Assembly (NCBI GenBank): GCA_019322475.1
Contig: JAHWIN010000052.1
Location: forward strand, 1-22,620
Direction: 5' to 3'
DNA from: Candidatus Woesearchaeota archaeon
Lineage (GTDB): Archaea > Nanobdellota > Nanobdellia > Woesearchaeales > JACPBV01
Length of the DNA stretch: 22,620 bases
Shown piece by piece: positions 7,146 to 14,058 of the stretch; positions within the stretch are counted from its first letter, which is position 1; the number at the start of each line of letters is the position of its first letter. Position numbers and translations under genes: made by a program. The notes below the pieces were generated by a model that did not search any database, was not told the DNA's origin, and was given only the letters and a program-made list of their open reading frames with translations.

Positions 7146-7733
7146 ATGAGATGGCATATCATAGCTGTTCTGGCTGCAGTCATACTGTTAGCATCATGCG
7201 CCCCGGTCGTAGAGGTTGATGTAGCAAAGCCTGTTGAAGAGCCTGCCGGACAAGAAGCCGGAGTTCCTGCTCAGCAGGAAACGCCTATAGAGAAGCCAGA
7301 AGAGATCATGGCTGAAGAGCAGGCAGAGCGGGACAAGGCTGCAGATAACAGCATAATCATAAGAGAGGACTCATTCTATCCTTCAGAAAAGACGATAAAT
7401 ATTAATGAGGAAGTTACCTGGACAAAGGAGGATGACAGGGACTACCAGATAGCCTGCTACTTTGAAGGTTCCAGGGTTGCGATAAGCCCAAGCCTGAAGT
7501 CAGGAGACTCATTTTCCTATAGGTTCCTGAAAGAAGGGGAGTACAGGTGCTTAACGTTTCCTTATGGCATGAAAAACATGATAACTGTCAAAGAAGAGGC
7601 TACGCCCCTGCTTTCCCCTACAGGCAATGCGGTGGGAACAGGCAAGTCCTTCAGGTCGCCTGCCCTTGCAATATTGGCATTGTTCTCTGCAATTATTCTC
7701 GCCCTTTTTATCTTTGGAAGAAAAAAAGATTAA
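7146..7733 (+). CDS. membrane lipoprotein with degenerate cupredoxin-like domain
   Basis: The 195-residue precursor has a signal peptide with a lipobox (LASC, lipidated Cys18). A Glu/Pro/Gln-rich linker (about 25-65) leads to a cupredoxin-like fold (about 68-150) and a C-terminal membrane helix (about 170-190) ending RKKD. In copper cupredoxins the ligands are a His on the fourth strand and a Cys-His-Met loop. Here the loop reads 'YRCLTFPYGMKNMITV': Cys135 and Met142 remain, but Tyr140 occupies the usual His place, and the N-terminal ligand position reads 'DDRDYQIAC' with no His. The protein has only one His, in the signal peptide. It is therefore unlikely to hold a normal type 1 copper site and may bind another ligand or be structural. 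The fold is inferred from pattern and not proven. Confidence 0.7.
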   Translation: MRWHIIAVLAAVILLASCAPVVEVDVAKPVEEPAGQEAGVPAQQETPIEKPEEIMAEEQAERDKAADNSIIIREDSFYPSEKTININEEVTWTKEDDRDYQIACYFEGSRVAISPSLKSGDSFSYRFLKEGEYRCLTFPYGMKNMITVKEEATPLLSPTGNAVGTGKSFRSPALAILALFSAIILALFIFGRKKD

Positions 7734-7737
7734 GGAA

Positions 7738-7749
7738 GGTTTAAATAAG
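7738..7749 (+). promoter_or_regulatory. TATA-like box for the 7770 radical SAM gene
   Basis: GGTTTAAATAAG is 21-32 bases before ATG 7770 and begins four bases after the upstream stop codon. Confidence 0.5.
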
Positions 7750-7769
7750 TTTCCAGTTTCTTATCCTGC

Positions 7770-9401
7770 ATGAGATTATGCCTTTCATTCCCCCCGCAGC
7801 TTACCCCTACTTCCCCTCCTTTGGGGATAGCCCTTCTGAAAAGCTGCATTGAAGAGGAGCTTGGTAAAAAGGTTGATGTTGCAGACCTTAATCTCGATTT
7901 TTATGATGCTGTTGCAGACAACTACCTAAAAGGAAAGTTTAGCCTTTACGATAACCGGGAAAAAAACAAAAGGTCCGTAGAGCTGATAAGAAAATCAATA
8001 TCTATATTCAGGCATGATCCTAAAGGCTCCTCTGAAAGCATCAGCAGTGATTTCTTCAACCCTTCTGTCTACAACCCCTGCGCAAACGAGTTCCTTTACC
8101 TCTTTGAAAAGGTATTCGATGCAAACGTGCCTCTGCTGAAGGGATACATTGAAGGCAAAGCTGACATTTCAGGCAGCCTTTCTCCGTTTACAGGAAAGAT
8201 AATAAGCAAAAGGCCTGATATTATAGGATTTTCTGTTCTTACAAGAGAGCAGATATACTATGCTTTGGCTATAGCAAAAGAGCTGAAAGAGAGGATTGCC
8301 CCCAAGATAATCATAGGAGGGGCTGCTGTCAGGATGTTCCCTGAATCTTTCCTTAGGTATGATTTCATAGACCTTGTAGTCAACGGAGACGGCGAGAATG
8401 CCCTGCAGGGGGTAATGGATGGAAAAGGCAGGGAAGATATAAGCAACATAATCTATAAAAAAGACGGAAAGATAATCAGGAACAGGGAAGAAAACATAGA
8501 CATAAATGAGATGCCTCCCCCTGATTTCTCAGGCTTTGACCTTGACGGTTATTTCTGCCCTGCAAGGGTCCTGACGACGCTTGCTTCAAGGGGGTGCGCC
8601 TGGAAAAGATGCAGCTTCTGCGCAGATTATGATTCAAGAGCCATGCAGTACAGGCCAAAGAAGATTGACAAGCTGATAGAAGAGCTAAGGTTCCTGAAAG
8701 AAAAGTATAAGGCAAGATTCTTCTGCTTTGCAGATGAGATGGCCTCCCCTGTCATATTCAGGAAGATAAGCGAAAGGATGATAGAAGAAAAGCTAGGGGT
8801 AAGGTACTATATACAGGCAAGACCGAAAGGGTTTGATCAGGATATTCTGCAAAAGATGAAAAAGTCAGGATGTACATCTATACTATGGGGTGTTGAGTCT
8901 GCATGCCAGAGGGTCCTTGACCTTATAGGCAAGGGAACTGAAATAACAGAGGTAGAGAACATCCTGAAAGAAAGCAGGGCTGCAGGGATAAGGAACGCTG
9001 TCTATGCATTCGGCGGCTTCCCTACAGAGACAGAGGAAGAATACAACAAGACTATAAGATGGCTGGACCGAAACAGGGACCTTATCGACCTGCAGTTCAC
9101 CGGGCTGTTCAGGCTGACAAGAAACTCAAGGATAGAAAAAAACATAAGCCCCTTTAAGATAAGTTCTATAAGGGAAAGCGGGGATATCTTTGACCCAAAC
9201 TATGACTATGAAGTAAATGAAGGCATAAGCCAGCAAAGGTCCATAGAGCTTTTTGAAAAGAACTATACTTTTTTTCTCGGCCTGAACAAGTTCTCTCCTT
9301 TCCTTGGAAAGTTCAGGGACCACCTGCTTGTCTGCTTTGATGAGGATCTGAAAAAAGATGATGGAAGAAAAGATAAGCCTGTGCATGATAACAAGGGATG
9401 A
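7770..9401 (+). CDS. B12-binding-type radical SAM protein
   Basis: This is a 543-residue protein. Its N-terminal Rossmann-like region (about 1-230; 'MRLCLSFPPQLTPTSPPLGI', later 'ADISG', 'PDIIGFSVLTREQIYYAL', 'IIIGGAAV' and 'VVNGDGENAL') matches the cobalamin-binding/TIM-barrel arrangement of class B radical SAM enzymes. The radical SAM core starts at 'ASRGCAWKRCSFCADY', with cluster cysteines 276, 281 and 284. The CX4CX2C spacing occurs in some B12-type families rather than the canonical CX3CX2C. 'WGVES' and 'GFPTETEEEY' are further core motifs. These enzymes usually methylate unactivated carbon or rearrange carbon skeletons; the substrate here is unknown. The gene overlaps the following glycosyltransferase by 44 bases, so they are probably translated together and may act on the same glycan or lipid. 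Confidence 0.85.
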   Translation: MRLCLSFPPQLTPTSPPLGIALLKSCIEEELGKKVDVADLNLDFYDAVADNYLKGKFSLYDNREKNKRSVELIRKSISIFRHDPKGSSESISSDFFNPSVYNPCANEFLYLFEKVFDANVPLLKGYIEGKADISGSLSPFTGKIISKRPDIIGFSVLTREQIYYALAIAKELKERIAPKIIIGGAAVRMFPESFLRYDFIDLVVNGDGENALQGVMDGKGREDISNIIYKKDGKIIRNREENIDINEMPPPDFSGFDLDGYFCPARVLTTLASRGCAWKRCSFCADYDSRAMQYRPKKIDKLIEELRFLKEKYKARFFCFADEMASPVIFRKISERMIEEKLGVRYYIQARPKGFDQDILQKMKKSGCTSILWGVESACQRVLDLIGKGTEITEVENILKESRAAGIRNAVYAFGGFPTETEEEYNKTIRWLDRNRDLIDLQFTGLFRLTRNSRIEKNISPFKISSIRESGDIFDPNYDYEVNEGISQQRSIELFEKNYTFFLGLNKFSPFLGKFRDHLLVCFDEDLKKDDGRKDKPVHDNKG

Positions 9402-10002
9402 AAAGAAACTTCTAAAATCATGCATTACCCCTATAAAAAAAAGCGTAGATGAGATAATAATAGTTGACACAGGCTCTAAGGACAGGACAATAGATATAGC
9501 CAGGTCATTTACTGACAATGTCTATGATTTCAGGTGGAAAGATGACTTCTCTGCTGCAAGGAACTTTTCCATAAGCAAGGCATCCATGCCCTGGATACTT
9601 GCCCTTGATCCTGACGAAGTAATATCTAAGGAAGACATAGCCAGGCTGAAACTGCTGATAAAGGAAAGAAAAGAGAACATCCTCGGATACAGGCTTGTCC
9701 AAAGGACATATCATAAGGGCAAAATCATCTTCACAAGGGGCATCTGCAGGGCATTCAGGAACGATGGAAAGATGAGGTTCATCTACCCTGTACACGAAAC
9801 GATAAGGGAATCCATAAAAAAAGCCAAAGGAAGGATAGGAAAGACAGGCATAGTTATAAGGCACCATCCTGTACTGGACAAGAGGAAAAGCGATTATTAC
9901 ATGAGCCTGTTGAAGATAAAGAAAGAAAGATTTCCTTCCAGCAGTGCCCAGAAAGAGATCGAAAACGAGCTCAGGATCAAGAGAATCCTAAGCCAAAAGT
10001 GA
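9358..10002 (+). CDS. glycosyltransferase family 2 protein
   Basis: The protein has 214 residues and a GT-A fold. 'ISLCMITRDEKKLLKSCI' is the first strand and helix, 'IIIVDTGSKDRT' the nucleotide-binding loop, 'FRWKDDFSAARNFSI' the conserved mid block, and 'LALDPDEV' the DXD-type metal site. 'YPVHETI' is the acceptor-side motif typical of the SunS/TPR-associated GT2 subgroup. It has no membrane helix, so it is probably a cytoplasmic or peripheral transferase. ATG 9358 lies 44 bases inside the preceding radical SAM gene; ATG 9361 is an equally possible start. Given the sequon-rich surface proteins nearby, a role in building envelope glycans is plausible, but donor and acceptor cannot be read from the sequence. 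Confidence 0.87.
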   Translation: MMEEKISLCMITRDEKKLLKSCITPIKKSVDEIIIVDTGSKDRTIDIARSFTDNVYDFRWKDDFSAARNFSISKASMPWILALDPDEVISKEDIARLKLLIKERKENILGYRLVQRTYHKGKIIFTRGICRAFRNDGKMRFIYPVHETIRESIKKAKGRIGKTGIVIRHHPVLDKRKSDYYMSLLKIKKERFPSSSAQKEIENELRIKRILSQK

Positions 10003-10008
10003 TATCTG

Positions 10009-10668
10009 CTAATCCTCGCTGATCTCCTCTACCCTGCCCTTCTTTATCAGGACGTTCGCTATCTCCATGGGAAGGGAAGCTATATCCTCTTCATCAAAAG
10101 GCCCGTACTCCTCCAGCTGCCTTCCCACAAACCGGGGTACAGAGCTTAAGAACCTTACAAGTTTTGTATCTTTTTTCTCAGCTGGCCTGCTCTTTTCAGC
10201 TTTTTCTTCATCCTTCTGCCCTTCTGCCCTTCTGCTCGGAGAGGCTGGCTCCTTAAGGCTGATGAGGTTCATAAGTATGTCCTTTCTGCTTTGCATAAGA
10301 ACGTCCATTATGTTCCTAAAAAGGCATCCCTCTTCTCTTAGGAAAGCGGAATTATCTATTATAGCGGAGGTATTCTTGCTCTTCTCTATGGCCAGCGCAA
10401 CTATCTTCTTCTCCCTCTTGTCATAGATCTCCTTTATGATCTTCTTTACGTTCTCAAGCTGCTCCTCTATCTTCCTTTTTTCCTCTGGCTGCATGGCACC
10501 CTCTGTCTGCCTGGTTATCAGGGCTTTCTTGTCCTTCAGGTACACCAGTATATTTGCAAAGAAAGAGCTGTCCAGCTTCTGCAGCTCACTCCTCTCTTTT
10601 TCTGTCCTTAGAAGTGCAAAAAGGGTCTCATATGTTATAGTGACTTCCGGTTTGTCTTCCTGTCCCAT
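10009..10668 (-). CDS. gins51: GINS complex subunit Gins51 (Gins15)
   Basis: This is a 219-residue protein of the archaeal GINS replication complex, which links the MCM helicase to GAN/primase at the fork. The N-terminal A domain is helical ('ITYETLFALLRTEKERSELQ', residues 10-29, then 'FFANILVYL'). A charged linker rich in Lys, Glu and Ala (about 140-168) joins it to the C-terminal B domain ('VRFLSSVPRFVG', then 'YGPFDEEDIASLPMEIANVL'). The A-then-B order is that of Gins51 rather than Gins23. It is divergent from the COG2100 radical SAM gene across 85 bases carrying a TATA-like box for each strand, and it converges on the glycosyltransferase gene with 6 bases between stops. Confidence 0.85.
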   Translation of the reverse strand: MGQEDKPEVTITYETLFALLRTEKERSELQKLDSSFFANILVYLKDKKALITRQTEGAMQPEEKRKIEEQLENVKKIIKEIYDKREKKIVALAIEKSKNTSAIIDNSAFLREEGCLFRNIMDVLMQSRKDILMNLISLKEPASPSRRAEGQKDEEKAEKSRPAEKKDTKLVRFLSSVPRFVGRQLEEYGPFDEEDIASLPMEIANVLIKKGRVEEISED

Positions 10669-10693
10669 ATCTTATTAGGGCAATACATATCCA

Positions 10694-10702
10694 TATTTAA
10701 AG
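10694..10702 (-). promoter_or_regulatory. TATA-like box of gins51
   Basis: The minus strand reads CTTTAAATA, 26-34 bases before the gins51 ATG at 10668. Confidence 0.5.
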
Positions 10703-10724
10703 ATTTATAGGCTCAAGCATAATA

Positions 10725-10733
10725 TTTTTAAAG
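10725..10733 (+). promoter_or_regulatory. TATA-like box of the 10754 radical SAM gene
   Basis: TTTTTAAAG lies 21-29 bases before ATG 10754, so the transcript would be leaderless. It is divergent from the gins51 promoter 23 bases away. Confidence 0.5.
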
Positions 10734-10753
10734 CTGCAGCAATATTCATCAGT

Positions 10754-11986
10754 ATGGCAAGGATAAGCTTTGATGACCTGTCATTTGAGAATGAAGATGG
10801 CAAGGTAAAGGTAAGCTTCCTCAGGATATTCCGTTTTTATATCCCAGAAGAAAAGCTGAAGCATATAGCTGATTTTTCATTAGATGATAAAAGCATAACC
10901 TTTAAGGGCATCTCAAAAGAAAAGGCAGAACGGAAGCTTTATCTTCTTCTGGAAAAGGGATTTAAGGAGCTCAGGAACAGCATAAACGGCAAGAGAACGA
11001 TATATGTCCATAAGAATTCAGGCATCCCCCTCATAGGAAACGTCTCTTTTGGGATAATAGACAGGAACACGAACGTGATAGAGATAAAGCCGATAACAGG
11101 ATGCAGCCTCAGGTGCATATACTGCTCTGTTGATGAGGACAAAAGGCCGGTTGATTTTGTTGTGGAAAAGGATTATCTTATTGGAGAGCTTAAGGGGCTG
11201 ATAAGGTTCAAAAAAGCAGGGTCTATAGAGGCGCACATCGCTTCCCAGGGAGAGCCTATGCTCTACTCCCCCCTTTCTGACCTTATAAGGGATATATCCG
11301 GAATAAAGGCTGTAAGCACCATATCGATAGATACTAATGGTGTCTTATTGACCAAAAAAAAGGTTGACGAACTTGTAGATGCAGGCCTTACCCGCTTTAA
11401 CTTTTCCCTTAATGCGCTTGATGAAAAGATATCGATGAAGATTGCAGGAACCGCCTATTCTGCAAAGAAGGCAAAAGAGATATGCAGTTACATCTCCAAA
11501 AAAGATGTCAGCCTTATAATAACTCCTGTGCTTGTTCCGGGGGTCAATGAAACAGAGATCCCTAAGATAATAGAATTTGCCGTAGAGATAGGGGCAGATA
11601 TAGGGATACAGAACTTCCTCAACTACAGGATGGGAAGAAACCCTGTAAAGCAGATAAGCTTTGACAGGTTCTATGAGATGTTAAGGGGTTGGCAGGGTAG
11701 GTTTGATGTGAAGCTGATAAAATCTCCTAAGGATTTCATGATAGTCAAGACAAAGCCCCTGCCAAAGCCTTTCAGGAAAGGAGATATAATAGAAGCAGAC
11801 ATAGTCTGCCCTGGAAGGGTCAAAGGAGAGATGATAGCTGTTGCAGAGGGAAGGTCGATATCTATACCCGGCTGCAGAAAAAACAAAGGAAAAGTAAGGC
11901 TTAAGATAACAAGAAGCAAGCATAATATATTTATTGGGGCTTGTTTAGGCTATAGCAAAGAGCACAAACATTTGGGCGATAATTAA
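10754..11986 (+). CDS. archaeal radical SAM protein of the COG2100 type
   Basis: This is a 410-residue protein. An N-terminal region of about 100 residues precedes the core 'NVIEIKPITGCSLRCIYCSV', with the canonical CX3CX2C cluster cysteines at 117, 121 and 124. 'ASQGEPML' follows as the glycine-rich SAM-binding strand, then 'SIDTNGVLL' and 'LNALDEKISMKIAG'. The C-terminal part (about 335-395, 'PFRKGDIIEADIVCPGRVKG') resembles a small TRAM-like beta-barrel, which would suggest an RNA substrate. COG2100 members are archaeal and uncharacterised, so the reaction is unknown. The last 11 residues (YSKEHKHLGDN) and the stop are encoded inside repeat copy 2, so this tail is probably recent and replaces the ancestral C-terminus just after 'FIGACL'. 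Confidence 0.83.
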   Translation: MARISFDDLSFENEDGKVKVSFLRIFRFYIPEEKLKHIADFSLDDKSITFKGISKEKAERKLYLLLEKGFKELRNSINGKRTIYVHKNSGIPLIGNVSFGIIDRNTNVIEIKPITGCSLRCIYCSVDEDKRPVDFVVEKDYLIGELKGLIRFKKAGSIEAHIASQGEPMLYSPLSDLIRDISGIKAVSTISIDTNGVLLTKKKVDELVDAGLTRFNFSLNALDEKISMKIAGTAYSAKKAKEICSYISKKDVSLIITPVLVPGVNETEIPKIIEFAVEIGADIGIQNFLNYRMGRNPVKQISFDRFYEMLRGWQGRFDVKLIKSPKDFMIVKTKPLPKPFRKGDIIEADIVCPGRVKGEMIAVAEGRSISIPGCRKNKGKVRLKITRSKHNIFIGACLGYSKEHKHLGDN

Positions 11987-12046
11987 TGCTCTTTGCTTAT
12001 TAATAAAAGAGCATGAATTGCTCAACTATTGATGCCTTTTATTATA
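11950..12046. repeat. two-hairpin dispersed repeat, copy 2 (97 bp)
   Basis: Second copy of the element at 6925-7020. Stem 1 is unchanged (11954-11964 with 11987-11997). In stem 2 the right arm reads ATGCCTTTTATTA, restoring a G-C pair where copy 1 has a G-T wobble, with one extra unpaired A in the left arm. The differences thus preserve both stems. It lies between two convergent genes and overlaps the 3' end of each: the stop TAA at 11984-11986 on plus and the stop TAG at 12026-12028 on minus are both within it. Confidence 0.85.
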
Positions 12047-13861
12047 AGCTGTCCTGTTAAGCGCCTTTTTCAGGTTTTTCCTTGCTATCTCATTTTTGGG
12101 GTCGATGGCTAAAACTTTTTCGTATTCTGCTATAGCCAGATCGATCTCTTTCTTTGCATGATAGTACGTATTGCCTAGGTTAAAGATAGCATGAATATAA
12201 TTTGGGTTGATAGAAGATGCTATCTTATATTCTTCTATTGCTAGATCTGTATATCCTTTCTTGTAATACGCTGCTCCAAGATTATTGTGGGCTTTTGCAT
12301 CATTTGGATTTATGGATATAGCGGAATTATAGGCTGTAATTGCTGAATCCAGGTCTCCCAGCTCGTAATAAGAGACGCCAAGGTTGCTATAGGCCTTATG
12401 ATGGTCTGATTTGATAGCCAAAGCAGCCTTAAACTCCCTGACAGCATTATCAAGGTCGCCCATATTATGGTAGGCCATGCCCAGATTATCATGGGCGATG
12501 ACGCTGCCTGGTGCCTGTTCCACCGTCTTTGACCATAATGCCAGCGAGTCTCTAAAATCCTTGTTTCTGGAATAGGTCAAAAAGGAGTAAGACAGGATTA
12601 TAAAAACAAAAGACAGGGCCAAAAGAACCTTTACAGGCTTTATCTTATTTCTTTTGGCTAAGTTATAAAAACAATAAAAGATAAAAGAAAGCAGCAGGCA
12701 ATAAGCAAAAGAAGATAAGTAAAGGTATTTTTCTGATAAGATTGCAGCCTGGGGTATTATATTTGAGACTGGAGACAGCCCAATAAAAAACCAGCCTATG
12801 CAGAAAGAGGCCAAAGGATAGTTCTTGATCCCTTTTAAGGCCAATATTATCAAAAAAAGGATTGCTGCTATCGGGAGCAGGGTATTCAGATCAAAGATAG
12901 ACTGCGCCAGAATCGCCTTTTCGTTAAAGTCCAGATAGACCAGGGATAATATCCCCCCTGGGATAGTGTGATTGACGCTTAGGTTGATAGGAAATATCAA
13001 CAGCAGGATATATTTAAAAAAGGCCTTGGCCATCGTAATCATGGTGAGGTAAAAGCTGCCGGCAAGGTAACTCCCTCTGCTGCCTATCTTAAGGGCAAAA
13101 ACCCTTATGGATAAATAAACAAAAGCTCCGATAAGATAAAAAGAATATTCCTTTAGCTTTCGTAAGACATTCCCATTAGGTTTGGCAAAGGATGCCTTAT
13201 TTTCAGCATCAAGGCTGTTTTGCCTTTTATCCTTATGCACTTTTATCCTTTTAAAGCAGATATCGTGCAGCAAGATCATAAAAGGAAGAGTTAAGCCAAA
13301 CTCATAACTAAAAAAAGAAACCCATGCCAATATGACCGAAGCGGTTAGGTAAAGGTGATGCCTTTTGGGGCTGGCTTGCGCTCTTAAGTACATATAGAAT
13401 GAGGCAAGAACAAAAATGATCCCGATAACATCAAAACTTGCAGCAACAAGATTGATCGCTTCTGTATGGATAGGGTGCGTGCCAAATAGGACAGAAGACA
13501 TGAATGCCACCCCTATTTTACTGGTAAGCTGGAAGGCGATGAGATAGACAAGTATCGTACATAAAAGATGTATCGATATCGCCTGGAACTTGTACCCTGA
13601 TGGATTTACCCCCCATAGCTTATAGCTGATAGAATAAAACACGCTTCTTATCGGCCTGTAAACCCCTGAATGTTCAAAAGGGACAGCTCCTTTAAAGAAT
13701 GAAGGGATATTTTTTAGGCTCCTTATCTCATACCATTCAAGTATGAATTCAGGATCATCCCATACAAAACTGTTTTTGAGGGTATTTGAATAAGCCAAAA
13801 AAGTAGTAAAGACTATTAGGATAAGAAGGATAATGTGGATATTTTTTTTATTGAGTTTCAT
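12026..13861 (-). CDS. TMTC-like membrane glycosyltransferase with C-terminal TPRs
   Basis: This is a 611-residue protein with about ten or more membrane helices from residue 9 to about 435, then a soluble tail of four tetratricopeptide repeats (about 455-600; 'AHDNLGMAYHNMGDLDNAV' is the first). After helix 1 the loop 'NSFVWDDPEFI' holds the Asp35-Asp36 pair expected of GT-C (PMT/TMTC) enzymes. 'YRPIRSVFY' and 'FGTHPIHTEAIN' are further conserved loops of this family. TMTC and related enzymes transfer mannose from a polyprenyl-phosphate donor to Ser/Thr of exported proteins; here donor and target are inferred only. The last six residues (YNKRHQ) and the stop come from repeat copy 2. A TATA-like box is at 13892-13903. 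Confidence 0.85.
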   Translation of the reverse strand: MKLNKKNIHIILLILIVFTTFLAYSNTLKNSFVWDDPEFILEWYEIRSLKNIPSFFKGAVPFEHSGVYRPIRSVFYSISYKLWGVNPSGYKFQAISIHLLCTILVYLIAFQLTSKIGVAFMSSVLFGTHPIHTEAINLVAASFDVIGIIFVLASFYMYLRAQASPKRHHLYLTASVILAWVSFFSYEFGLTLPFMILLHDICFKRIKVHKDKRQNSLDAENKASFAKPNGNVLRKLKEYSFYLIGAFVYLSIRVFALKIGSRGSYLAGSFYLTMITMAKAFFKYILLLIFPINLSVNHTIPGGILSLVYLDFNEKAILAQSIFDLNTLLPIAAILFLIILALKGIKNYPLASFCIGWFFIGLSPVSNIIPQAAILSEKYLYLSSFAYCLLLSFIFYCFYNLAKRNKIKPVKVLLALSFVFIILSYSFLTYSRNKDFRDSLALWSKTVEQAPGSVIAHDNLGMAYHNMGDLDNAVREFKAALAIKSDHHKAYSNLGVSYYELGDLDSAITAYNSAISINPNDAKAHNNLGAAYYKKGYTDLAIEEYKIASSINPNYIHAIFNLGNTYYHAKKEIDLAIAEYEKVLAIDPKNEIARKNLKKALNRTAYNKRHQ

Positions 13862-13891
13862 CTTTTGATCATTTCTTAAAGGAAGGGAGTA

Positions 13892-13903
13892 GGCATATAA
13901 AAA
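13892..13903 (-). promoter_or_regulatory. TATA-like box of the TMTC-like gene
   Basis: The minus strand reads TTTTTATATGCC, about 31 bases upstream of the ATG at 13861. The remaining spacer to gcvPB (13904-14058) contains imperfect inverted repeats (ATCCTTAG near 13960 with CTAAAAGGAT near 14000) and no gene. Confidence 0.45.
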
Positions 13904-14058
13904 TATTGTTTAAAGTTGGCGATATTGAAAATTCAACCGTCTGTTCCATGGATAGGGTTTATCCTTAGAAAAAAGTTTTTTTCGTGCAGATGATGTTCCT
14001 AAAAGGATCTTAGGTTTATTCCGCCCATAGCAGCACAGTATCCTATGAAGCCAGCAGT

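Noticed and set aside
10067..10678. Plus-strand Ser/Phe-rich frames over gins51
   Set aside because: Antisense shadows; the minus-strand GINS protein has clear A and B domains.
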